Source: Planctomycetota bacterium
Lineage (GTDB): Bacteria > Planctomycetota > UBA1135
Assembly (NCBI GenBank): GCA_029243845.1
Contig: JAQWRF010000113.1
Coordinates: 1 to 7,356 of the forward strand
Length of the DNA stretch: 7,356 nucleotides
Direction: 5' to 3'
The notes under the pieces are model-generated. The model was not told where the DNA came from and searched no databases. It saw nothing but the letters and a program-made list of their open reading frames with translations. Shown piece after piece: positions 1 to 6,631 of this stretch. The position numbers and the translations under genes were made by a program. The stretch's first letter is position 1. Each line of letters opens with the position of its first letter.

Positions 1-502
1 TAAAGAATGTTAGCGAGACGCTCTACGAGATGGCCGCGTTGGTGAAAGAACGACCACAATTAGTCGTTTGTTTTGCCGGCCATGATTTGGCGGCAAGTAC
101 TCTCAAGAGTTTCACATTGAATTAGCGAAGCACAGTTGGGCGTATTATTTAGGCAACCTAAGTCGTGTCGAATTATCGGCAGTGGTCAACGCGAGCAAAA
201 TCGCGATAAGTTCAAGTCACTCTGAAGGTGGTGCACCGAATGCGTTACTGGAGTGTATTGCCGCAGGTCGTCCTGCTCTTGGCAGTGAGATTGCGCCGCA
301 TCGCGAGTTGCTTGGCAAAGAAAACTGCTTTAGGTTCGGCAAAGAAATGCGTCGCCTAGTGCGGTCAATTTTAGAAGACCCAGAGGCTGCGATGCTCACC
401 ACGCGCAAGCTCGAAGAGAAAGTCCGTTTCAAGCATGGCCTCAGCGCCGAGTCATTGGCATGGGACCGTTTATTGCTTACGCTTACTAAAGGCGCTAGTT
501 AA
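1..502 (+). pseudogene. Glycosyltransferase family 4-type, C-terminal part, frameshifted and 5'-truncated by window edge
   Basis: This is the C-terminal (sugar-nucleotide-binding) half of a GT-B fold glycosyltransferase, a cytoplasmic enzyme type that moves a sugar from a nucleotide donor to a glycan or lipid acceptor. Two frames together make one protein. From position 3 the sequence reads NVSETLYEMAALVKERPQL and continues to CFAGHD (ending at 86). That frame hits a stop at 123-125. From about position 86 the next frame reads FGGKYSQEFHIELAKHSW, then YLGNLSRVELSAVVNASK, then SEGGAPNALLE followed by AAGRPALGSE, and stops at 500-502. The SEGG...LLE segment is the conserved acidic donor-binding motif of this superfamily, here with eight rather than the usual seven residues between the two Glu. 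One extra T in the TTT at 86-88 would restore one frame. A GTG at 182 could start a short ORF, but the homology runs upstream of it, so I do not use it. Donor and acceptor cannot be told. The frame change may be a real mutation or a sequencing error. Confidence 0.8.
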
Positions 503-504
503 AG

Positions 505-1440
505 CTAGTCTAGTCCTTTTTCGGTTAAGTAATTTTGCGCATCGAGAGCTGCGGCACAGCCCATACCTGCAGCAGTAATTGCCTGACGGTAAATAGGGTC
601 GTGTACGTCTCCGGCGGCAAACACTCCCTCTACGGAAGTGCGAGTGCCGTTAGTTACTTTAAGGTAACCGACGGCGTCTTTTTCAAATTCATCGCCTAAG
701 AACTCGGTATTAGGCTGGTGACCAATTGCAACGAACATACCTTCGCATGTGAAATCTTCGAAGCTACCGTCTTGAGTATTTTCTAATTTTACACCAGACA
801 GTTTGCCGTCTTCGCCCGTATATATTTCTGACACTTGACGCCAAAGTTTCCATTCGATTTTCTCATTGGCACGCGCGCGGTCTTCCATCACTTTCGAAGC
901 GCGGAAAACATCGTGACGGTGAATCACGGTCACTTTTGAAGCGAAGCGGGTTAGATATATCGCTTCTTCCATTGCAGTGTCGCCAGCTCCGATGATAACG
1001 AGTTCTTTGTCAACGAAAAATGCACCATCACAAGTGGCACAAGCAGAAACACCAAAGCCCATCAGTTCGGACTCGCGATCGATACCTAACAACTTTGCGC
1101 GTGCGCCGGTTGCCAAGATCACAGTGTGCGCTTCGTAAGTTCCCCCGAAGTCGTCTTCGAGAACGAAGGGACGCTTGGAAGTATCAATCGCTTTTATATT
1201 CTTGAATTCAACAAACTCGGTGCCGAATTTTTCAGCTTGCTTGCGGAAATCAGCCATTAGCTCGGGTCCCATGACACCATCTGGGAAACCAGGGTAATTT
1301 TCGACATCGGTAGTGATCGTCAACTGCCCACCAGGCTGCATGCCTTCGAATTGCAGTGGCTTAAGACCAGCACGAGAATTGTAGATGGCCGCAGTGTAAC
1401 CTGCTGGACCAGAACCGATGATTGCGACGTTGTAAACCAT
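505..1440 (-). CDS. trxB: Thioredoxin reductase (NADPH), TrxB
   Basis: This cytoplasmic FAD enzyme passes electrons from NADPH to thioredoxin, keeping protein thiols reduced and supplying ribonucleotide reductase and peroxidases. The 311-residue length is normal for the low-molecular-weight bacterial family and all landmarks are present. They are the N-terminal FAD motif GSGPAG (9-14), PGGQL (36-40), the ATGARAK strand (110-116), the redox-active CATC (Cys134 and Cys137), the NADPH-binding GAGDTAMEEA (151-160), and the C-terminal FAD motif AAGDVHDPIYRQA (275-287). The segment that contacts the NADPH 2'-phosphate reads HRHDVFRAS (174-182); the common form is HRRDxFRA, so one basic residue is His here. 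The ATG at 1438-1440 fits the family N-terminus exactly. No Shine-Dalgarno sequence precedes it, and a TAGAAT box ends 10 bases upstream, so the message may be nearly leaderless. The stop lies two bases from that of the convergent glycosyltransferase. Confidence 0.97.
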   Translation of the reverse strand: MVYNVAIIGSGPAGYTAAIYNSRAGLKPLQFEGMQPGGQLTITTDVENYPGFPDGVMGPELMADFRKQAEKFGTEFVEFKNIKAIDTSKRPFVLEDDFGGTYEAHTVILATGARAKLLGIDRESELMGFGVSACATCDGAFFVDKELVIIGAGDTAMEEAIYLTRFASKVTVIHRHDVFRASKVMEDRARANEKIEWKLWRQVSEIYTGEDGKLSGVKLENTQDGSFEDFTCEGMFVAIGHQPNTEFLGDEFEKDAVGYLKVTNGTRTSVEGVFAAGDVHDPIYRQAITAAGMGCAAALDAQNYLTEKGLD

Positions 1441-1472
1441 AGTGGCGGATATTCTAAAATAGCCGGAGCCTT
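1441..1472. promoter_or_regulatory. Compact divergent spacer with overlapping candidate -10 boxes for trxB and the dehydrogenase
   Basis: Only 32 bases separate the two divergent start codons, so any promoters must overlap here or extend into the coding regions. On the minus strand TAGAAT (1456-1451), one mismatch from TATAAT, would start transcription about 4-6 bases before the trxB ATG. On the plus strand TAAAAT (1455-1460), also one mismatch, would start about six bases before the dehydrogenase ATG. The two boxes share two bases. I see no convincing -35 element for either; the best on the plus strand is TTGTAA at 1430-1435, with a spacer of 19 bases. The calls rest on short motif matches only. 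Confidence 0.35.
1465..1468 (+). promoter_or_regulatory. Probable Shine-Dalgarno (GGAG) for the short-chain dehydrogenase
   Basis: GGAG lies four bases before the ATG at 1473. It is the only recognisable Shine-Dalgarno-like sequence ahead of a gene in this window, and it supports that ATG as the start. If it is used, the transcript must begin upstream of about 1465, which conflicts slightly with a start at about 1467 from the TAAAAT box. Confidence 0.45.
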
Positions 1473-2327
1473 ATGAAAGAAAATATACCCAACTCTTATC
1501 CGGTAGTCGTCACCGGTGCCTCGACTGGCATCGGCTTCACTACCTGCATCGATCTCGCTAGCCGGGGTATTCCCGTTTATGCAGGCGTGCGCAAGCAAAA
1601 TGACTTTGACAAGTGGTCTGGTGTTGAGGGCGTACATCCGCTGATGCTAGACGTATGTGACGCCGCACAAATCTCCGCGGCCGCCGAGCAAGTTGCGCTC
1701 GAGCACCCTGAAGGCATTCGCGGCTTGGTTAATAATGCCGGCATTGCGGTGGCCGCCCCGCTCGCCGTTATTCCGATAGACGCCTTTGAACAGCAAATGG
1801 ATGTCAACGTCACCGGTTTATTGCGCGTCACTCAAGCATTCATGCCTTTGATGCGACCCGGCTCGCGCTTGATAAATGTGTCATCAATGGCGGGCAAGGT
1901 TTCGTTTCCTGGAGCAGGCGCCTACCACGCATCGAAGCACGCAGTCGAAGCCATCAGTGATACCTTACGCCTAGAATTAAAAAGCAGCGGCATAAAAGTC
2001 AGCATCATTGAGCCCGGACGCATCGCTACTCCTATTTGGCAGAGTTCGCGTAATACCGCCGAAGGATTATTACGGCGCATCCCGCCAAAGCAATTCGCAC
2101 CCTACAAGAAGCTTATGGATGCCGTCGCCAAATCGGTAAGTGGCGCGGAACGCAATGGTGCCTCGCCGATGTTATGCGCAAATGCTATTTATGCCGCTCT
2201 TACCGCAAGCCGACCGCGCACTCGCTATGCTGTTGGCCGCGATGCCAAGTTACTTATGTTTTTCCGTAGATTCTTATTGAGCGACAAAATGTGGGACAAA
2301 TTGGTGCTGAATGACTTAAAATATTAA
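1473..2327 (+). CDS. Classical short-chain dehydrogenase/reductase (SDR)
   Basis: This is an NAD(P)-dependent oxidoreductase of the Rossmann-fold SDR family, probably cytoplasmic, acting on an unknown alcohol or carbonyl substrate. In its 284 residues the classical motifs appear in order. They are the cofactor loop TGASTGIG (14-21), a VR pair after the second strand (39-40) that hints at NADP preference, LD (59-60) at the adenine pocket, NNAG (87-90), the structural Asn112, the catalytic Ser138 in VSSMAG, and the catalytic YHASK (Tyr151, Lys155), followed by EPGRIATP (180-187). The catalytic tetrad is therefore complete. The roughly 90-residue C-terminal extension is of the kind seen in retinol- and hydroxysteroid-dehydrogenase-like SDRs, but that does not fix the substrate. 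The start is supported by GGAG four bases upstream. The methyltransferase gene begins five bases after the stop, so the two are probably one operon. Confidence 0.92.
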   Translation: MKENIPNSYPVVVTGASTGIGFTTCIDLASRGIPVYAGVRKQNDFDKWSGVEGVHPLMLDVCDAAQISAAAEQVALEHPEGIRGLVNNAGIAVAAPLAVIPIDAFEQQMDVNVTGLLRVTQAFMPLMRPGSRLINVSSMAGKVSFPGAGAYHASKHAVEAISDTLRLELKSSGIKVSIIEPGRIATPIWQSSRNTAEGLLRRIPPKQFAPYKKLMDAVAKSVSGAERNGASPMLCANAIYAALTASRPRTRYAVGRDAKLLMFFRRFLLSDKMWDKLVLNDLKY

Positions 2328-2332
2328 GCTAC

Positions 2333-3151
2333 ATGCCGACTACTCGCACGAAGAAAGAAAAAGTTACAGCAGCAACTGCTAATCGATATGCGCTGTATGA
2401 AGCCTCGGTTTATGACCCTGATGCCGATCACGATTTCTTAATCGACACCTATAAAGAAAAACGCGGATGCCGTCCGCTGCTATTGCGCGAAGATTTTGCT
2501 GGTACATCCTTGTTATCGGCAATGTGGGTGCAACGTCATCGCGACTCTCAGGCGTGGGCTGTTGACCTAGACCCAGAACCGCTTGCTTGGGGCAAAGAGC
2601 AACACCTGGACAATCTTAATCCTCAAGAGCAGCCCCGCGTCACACAAGTTGAAGCGAATGTTCTCGAGGTAGAAACCCCGGAGGTTGATGTGCTCACGGC
2701 ATTCAATTTTTCTTATTGGTGCTTTAAAGATCGCGTCTTGATGCTGGACTACTTCAAAAAGGTTCATGCAATTTTAAAGGATGACGGCATGTTCGCAATT
2801 GATTTAATGGGTGGCCCTAGCAGTCAATCGGAGTGCGAAGAAGAGCGTGAAGAAGACGGCTTTGATTATGTGTGGGAGCAAGAAAATATGTGCGCCATCA
2901 CCAACGACATCAAATGCTATATCCACTATAAGTTTAATGACGGCACCAAGCTTGAAAAAGCATTTACTTATGATTGGCGGCTGTGGTCTTTATCTGAATT
3001 ACGCGACATCATGGCTGATGCCGGCTTCAAGTCTACGGACACTTATTGGGAAGGCACCGACGAAGACGGCGAAGGTGATGGCAACTATACGCTTGAAACT
3101 GCTGCTGAAAACGAAGAGTCTTGGGTAGCTTATTTAGTAGCCTGGAAATAA
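2333..3151 (+). CDS. Class I SAM-dependent methyltransferase, substrate unknown
   Basis: This is a probable cytoplasmic methyltransferase of 272 residues. The first SAM-binding motif is the unusual LREDFAGTSLLS (51-62), in which DFAGT replaces the common GxGxG loop. The acidic end of the second strand is AVDLDPEPLAWG (76-87). The fourth-strand region is VDVLTAFNFSYWCFKDR (118-134), and a later strand GMFAIDLMGG (152-161) follows a typical YFKKVHAILKDDG helix. I recall this DFAGT/NFSYW arrangement from an uncharacterised family common in PVC and other bacteria; no substrate is known to me. The C-terminal third has acidic stretches (168-175 and 240-249). The ATG at 2333 starts five bases after the dehydrogenase stop with no Shine-Dalgarno, so translation may depend on coupling. 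The N-terminus is Lys/Thr-rich and poorly conserved in appearance, so a later start cannot be excluded. Confidence 0.85.
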   Translation: MPTTRTKKEKVTAATANRYALYEASVYDPDADHDFLIDTYKEKRGCRPLLLREDFAGTSLLSAMWVQRHRDSQAWAVDLDPEPLAWGKEQHLDNLNPQEQPRVTQVEANVLEVETPEVDVLTAFNFSYWCFKDRVLMLDYFKKVHAILKDDGMFAIDLMGGPSSQSECEEEREEDGFDYVWEQENMCAITNDIKCYIHYKFNDGTKLEKAFTYDWRLWSLSELRDIMADAGFKSTDTYWEGTDEDGEGDGNYTLETAAENEESWVAYLVAWK

Positions 3152-3172
3152 GCCTTGCGGCGTATCTAGCCT

Positions 3173-4663
3173 CTACAAGCCATAAGCCGAAGAGACTCGG
3201 TCTTTTAGATGTTTTAGCAACGGGCCCGCGCAAAGTTCTTCACCAGTGGCACGCTTCAGTAATTCGAAGGTCGAATAGCGATTTCCATGTTGGTGGATAT
3301 TGCTGCGCAACCATCCTAATAACGGCGCAAATTCACCTTTAGAGAAAGACGCCTGCAGGTCACCCAACTCGGCCTCAGCAGCCTTGTAGAGTTGCGCGCA
3401 AATGATGTTCCCTAAAGAGTAAGTAGGAAAGTATCCAAAAGCACCCATCGCCCAGTGAATGTCTTGCAACACCCCGTCCGCCACGTTGTCGGCGTTAACC
3501 CCGAGCAGCTCGCTATACGTGTTGTCCCACAACTCGGGCAAATCGCCAACCTCGACCTGATTAGAGAATAACTTGCGCTCTATCTCGAAACGCACCGCCA
3601 CATGCAAGTTGTAAGTAGCTTCGTCAGCCTCAACACGAATCAGAGATGGACGGCTAGTATTCTGCGCCTTGACCATCTGCTCAACGGAACAGTGCGCCTG
3701 CTCGGGAAAAGCAGTTCGGAAATGTGGCATGGCCCACTCCCAGAATCCTGCACTACGGCCAACCATGTTTTCCCACAGCCGCGATTGTGATTCGTGCATA
3801 CCTAAACCGGTTGCATTAAACAGCGGGGTTCGCGCTAAATCACTCGAAAAACCTTGCTCATACAAAGCGTGTCCGGCTTCATGCATCACTCCGCTCAAAC
3901 CAGAACGGAAATCGTCATCAAGCCAACGCCAAGTAATGCGCACATCGCCGGCGCCAAAAGTTGTACAAAACGGATGCGTGGTCTTATCCAGGCGCCCGGC
4001 TTCAGTGTCGTATCCTATTTTTTTCGCGATCAACATTGCAAAATCTCGTTGCGCATCGGCGGAGAAGTTTCCAATTGCACAGGACTCGTCAACAGGCGCG
4101 GTAGCGTTAGCGGCTTTAATTAATGGTGCCAACTCGCTACGCAATTCATCAAAAATGGGTACCAACTGTGCTTCGGTAACGCCCTCTTCGTAAAGATTAA
4201 GCATTACGTCGTACGCCGGAGAATCGGGGTCTAAGGCCGCAGCTTTTTCACGGTTAAGCTTAACCAATTCGGTCAGCTGCGATTCAAACAGCGAGAAGTC
4301 AGACTCTTTGCGCGCATTCTGCCACGCTACCAAACCATTTGATTCGGCTTCGGCAATCGCTGTCGCCAAGTCAGCAGGAATACAATTCGCTTCATTAACT
4401 TTTTTCTGCGCACGCAAAACCTGTGCGTGTTCGACACTACCCTCTTCAACTTCCGTCAACGCGTCATCAATAGCCGCGCGCAATTCAAGCGCATTCAACT
4501 TCGCGTGCCGCATGCCCGTTAAAGTGGAAATGATTTTACCACGGGCAGTCGCACCCTTCGCTGGCATATATGTTTCTTGATCCCATCTAAGGACCGAGTT
4601 CGCATTATCTAAGTCAGAGACCTCGCCCCATAGTGCGAGCATTTTTTGGTATGCACTAGTCAT
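3173..4663 (-). CDS. Carboxypeptidase M32 (thermostable carboxypeptidase 1 / Taq family)
   Basis: This is a zinc metallocarboxypeptidase that removes C-terminal amino acids, with broad specificity in the family. It is expected in the cytoplasm, since no signal peptide is seen. With the start at 4663 it has 496 residues, the usual M32 size. All family signatures are visible: HPF (230-232), DVRIT (240-244), the zinc-binding HEAGH (261-265), HESQSRLWEN (290-299) whose Glu is the third zinc ligand, IRVEAD (342-347), GVLQDIHW (397-404), then the GYFPTYSLGN stretch (410-419). The frame stays open to an ATG at 4720, but those 19 extra residues would overlap the upstream gene and look nothing like the family. 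MTSAYQKMLALWGE is a typical M32 beginning. The upstream DUF2961 gene ends four bases before this start, with no Shine-Dalgarno between, so cotranscription and translational coupling are likely. Confidence 0.95.
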   Translation of the reverse strand: MTSAYQKMLALWGEVSDLDNANSVLRWDQETYMPAKGATARGKIISTLTGMRHAKLNALELRAAIDDALTEVEEGSVEHAQVLRAQKKVNEANCIPADLATAIAEAESNGLVAWQNARKESDFSLFESQLTELVKLNREKAAALDPDSPAYDVMLNLYEEGVTEAQLVPIFDELRSELAPLIKAANATAPVDESCAIGNFSADAQRDFAMLIAKKIGYDTEAGRLDKTTHPFCTTFGAGDVRITWRWLDDDFRSGLSGVMHEAGHALYEQGFSSDLARTPLFNATGLGMHESQSRLWENMVGRSAGFWEWAMPHFRTAFPEQAHCSVEQMVKAQNTSRPSLIRVEADEATYNLHVAVRFEIERKLFSNQVEVGDLPELWDNTYSELLGVNADNVADGVLQDIHWAMGAFGYFPTYSLGNIICAQLYKAAEAELGDLQASFSKGEFAPLLGWLRSNIHQHGNRYSTFELLKRATGEELCAGPLLKHLKDRVSSAYGL

Positions 4664-4667
4664 CTTA

Positions 4668-6530
4668 TTACAGTTTTTTAATGATGTAGCAGTCGATGCC
4701 AATTGCTTTTTCATCGACACTACGAAAGCCTAGAACATGGGAGTTACGTGCCATCATGCGCACGGCACCTACCGCTATCAAACCACTCGTACCTACATCA
4801 CCAGAGTTACAATCGATTACTTCGCCAGTAGCCTTCCCGTCAATCAAGACCTGCGCTTTGCCGAAGCTAGGACCCGTCATCAACTGTACTTCGAAACTAT
4901 ACGTGCCTGATTCGGCGATACTGTAGTCAAACAGAATAGCCTGCATCGGTGCGGATGGCATCCATTTAGTGAATTGGAGGCTGCTTACTTCATGAGAAGA
5001 ATCTACCAGCTCGACTTCAATGGTCGAGCCCGTTGACATGCGTGGCTTAGCAATGTGTTCTGCTTCATTGGCACCATCAACGACAAAGAAAGTAGGTAGT
5101 GGATTGTCTGCATGCAAGCGCTGGGCCTGTGGGTAAGTGACTGCGCCAGCAACCTTCGCGTCGAGGCTGCCGAACCACCAAGTACTGAGGCAGTAATTTG
5201 TCTTTTCATCATCTGCCAACTTAAGCGCCGGGTTGTAAGAGAGCTCCGTTGCTGACGACGGCGCCGCACTTAGATACCAACGCATAAAACTGTTATTACC
5301 AAACACACCAGGGCCTTCGCGGCGCAATATTTGCTCGCCGTGAGTTAAATCCGGCAAGTGACTTGCGGAGGCGAATCCAAAATCTTGGTCTTGAATGACT
5401 TGAGAGCTGCTCGGGGATGTAAAGGAAAACATCGATGCAATCAAGCGAGCTGCACCCTTAACATTCAATTGCGCCGACTCTGCAGAGCTACTGCCAACTG
5501 CACGGACAAAGTTAGAGCGCAATGTCAGTGCCGGCACAGTCTTGGGATCCATCCTGTCGACTCCGGCAATCATCTTCAATCGGGACATCCCGGGAATGTC
5601 ACTAACAATAGATAAGCGCAAATTTTTCTTAAATGTAATCGGTAGTCGGCAATGAAATCTTTGTGACTGCTCGTTATACCCTAGAAAATAATTGTTATTA
5701 ACAGAGGCATCGCGATAGGCAGAGAAAAAATCTCCAAGAGGTATTTCAGCGACAGTGGTTCCTTCGTCATCGATAGACTCACAGCCATGCTCGATTTTTA
5801 GGACCAAAGAGCGCAAGAGCTCGACGGTCTCAGCAGGTGCTACTTTATGCACAAACTCTAGTTCGAACCAACGTACAATCCCTGAGCCACGAAGCAACCA
5901 ACGGAACTCGCCATTAGTCGTTGACGGTGGCAGATCTTTAGACCGATAATAAGTAGCCCCAATTTTCTGAGGGTTTGGGCTTAGCATCGTAACGGGGTGT
6001 TGGTTGTTCACAAACACTTCAATTGTTCGCTTTATCTTATCGCGTTGTGTACGCAAGAATTTATTGCTGCTGTCTGGCAGAGAATACGCAGACCCTGGAT
6101 ACCAGACATCTAATTCAACATAGCTTGCGGCAGAAGCACTGACTCGTAAAGTCGCGTTCGCTGCAATCGTCAGCGGCAACGTCACTGAAGTTGCATTGCC
6201 ATAGTTAACGACCAATGGCGCAGCTGCTAGTTTACTGGTGTCAGACAGGTCCATAACGAAACTATCTTCAGCGAAGTCGAGGCTTATCTTGCCCGCTGTA
6301 GCATCGATGAAAAGACGGGTTACCACAGCTGGGCCAGCAATTTCATATTCGAGCTGGCCTTCTTCAACGGCCAAGCGCAACTGCTCACTGCGCTCGTCGG
6401 CAGCTGGCAGCTCACACAGGTGACGCAAATCATATGTTTGACTGAGAAGCTGCGAGTAACTCAGCTCTTGGGTCTGAGGCAACGCCCCAAGCATCTGCAA
6501 GCTACAAAGTGACATGATGAAAGTGATCAT
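4668..6530 (-). CDS. Secreted DUF2961 (GH172-related) protein, divergent
   Basis: This is a probably exported protein of 620 residues from the ATG at 6530. A TTG two codons earlier (6536) is also possible and would give 622; numbering here is from the TTG. Residues 1-18 are a short hydrophobic signal peptide with a plausible cut after LGA. DUF2961 hallmarks follow: an N-terminal YSQLLSQTYDLRHL helix (27-40), AGPAVVTRLFI (67-77, compare the usual GPGxITRIW), AEIPLGDFFSAY (263-274, the diagnostic VPLGDFF) and HCRLPITFKK (295-304, usually MPFRK). A C-terminal sandwich domain (about 530-622) contains GPSFGKAQVLIDGK and GIDCYII, as in other DUF2961 proteins. Characterised GH172 members cleave or rearrange fructofuranosyl or arabinofuranosyl linkages. 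Where those carry GEGDE and GTEDYF, this protein has ADDEKTNYCLSTWWFG (441-456), so activity is doubtful. Six cysteines lie in the mature part. The M32 gene follows after four bases. Confidence 0.75.
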   Translation of the reverse strand: MITFIMSLCSLQMLGALPQTQELSYSQLLSQTYDLRHLCELPAADERSEQLRLAVEEGQLEYEIAGPAVVTRLFIDATAGKISLDFAEDSFVMDLSDTSKLAAAPLVVNYGNATSVTLPLTIAANATLRVSASAASYVELDVWYPGSAYSLPDSSNKFLRTQRDKIKRTIEVFVNNQHPVTMLSPNPQKIGATYYRSKDLPPSTTNGEFRWLLRGSGIVRWFELEFVHKVAPAETVELLRSLVLKIEHGCESIDDEGTTVAEIPLGDFFSAYRDASVNNNYFLGYNEQSQRFHCRLPITFKKNLRLSIVSDIPGMSRLKMIAGVDRMDPKTVPALTLRSNFVRAVGSSSAESAQLNVKGAARLIASMFSFTSPSSSQVIQDQDFGFASASHLPDLTHGEQILRREGPGVFGNNSFMRWYLSAAPSSATELSYNPALKLADDEKTNYCLSTWWFGSLDAKVAGAVTYPQAQRLHADNPLPTFFVVDGANEAEHIAKPRMSTGSTIEVELVDSSHEVSSLQFTKWMPSAPMQAILFDYSIAESGTYSFEVQLMTGPSFGKAQVLIDGKATGEVIDCNSGDVGTSGLIAVGAVRMMARNSHVLGFRSVDEKAIGIDCYIIKKL

Positions 6531-6531
6531 G
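6513..6531 (-). promoter_or_regulatory. Small hairpin enclosing the DUF2961 start codon
   Basis: CATGAT (6513-6518) and ATCATG (6526-6531) are perfectly complementary around a seven-base loop. In the minus-strand message the stem holds the presumed start ATG (6530-6528) in one arm and an in-frame ATG (6515-6513) in the other. No Shine-Dalgarno is visible upstream. The stem is short and AT-rich, so an effect on translation is only a possibility. Confidence 0.3.
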
Positions 6532-6576
6532 CGCAAAGTCTAACATGCCACAGAAGCTAATAGCGGAAATAGTTCA

Positions 6577-6590
6577 GCGCTTTGCGCAAA
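6577..6590. promoter_or_regulatory. Nested palindromes in the gap upstream of the DUF2961 gene
   Basis: TTTGCGCAAA (6581-6590) is a perfect ten-base palindrome and overlaps the inverted pair GCGC-TTT-GCGC (6577-6587). It sits about 47-54 bases upstream of the DUF2961 start, where an operator could lie. The half GCGCAAA recurs at 6531-6537. No regulator is encoded nearby, and no convincing promoter could be assigned around it. Confidence 0.25.
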
Positions 6591-6631
6591 ATATTAAGCC
6601 TGAGTAGGCCATCTAAAACGGTGCCATCAAT

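Noticed and set aside
84..92. Programmed -1 ribosomal frameshifting in the glycosyltransferase
   Set aside because: There is no X-XXY-YYZ slippery heptamer at the junction and no obvious downstream stem, and this family does not use frameshifting.
182..502. Stand-alone 106-residue protein starting at GTG 182
   Set aside because: Glycosyltransferase-like sequence continues in frame upstream of 182 back to about 86, so the GTG is internal.
1320..1637. 105-residue minus-strand open frame spanning the trxB/dehydrogenase junction
   Set aside because: It overlaps two well-supported genes and shows no domain or plausible start signal.
2811..3128. 105-residue plus-strand open frame inside the methyltransferase gene
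   Set aside because: It is an alternative frame of a supported gene, Lys/Ser-rich, with no domain.
3152..3172. Bidirectional terminator between the methyltransferase and M32 genes
   Set aside because: The 21 bases contain no convincing inverted repeat or T run.
3669..4193. 174-residue plus-strand open frame opposite the M32 gene
   Set aside because: It lies wholly antisense to a certain M32 gene, shows no recognisable domain, and its composition is that of a reverse-complement shadow.
4664..4720. 19-residue N-terminal extension of the M32 carboxypeptidase from the ATG at 4720
   Set aside because: It would overlap the end of the DUF2961 gene by more than 50 bases, has no ribosome site, and has a sequence unlike the family. 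The ATG at 4663 gives the normal M32 N-terminus.
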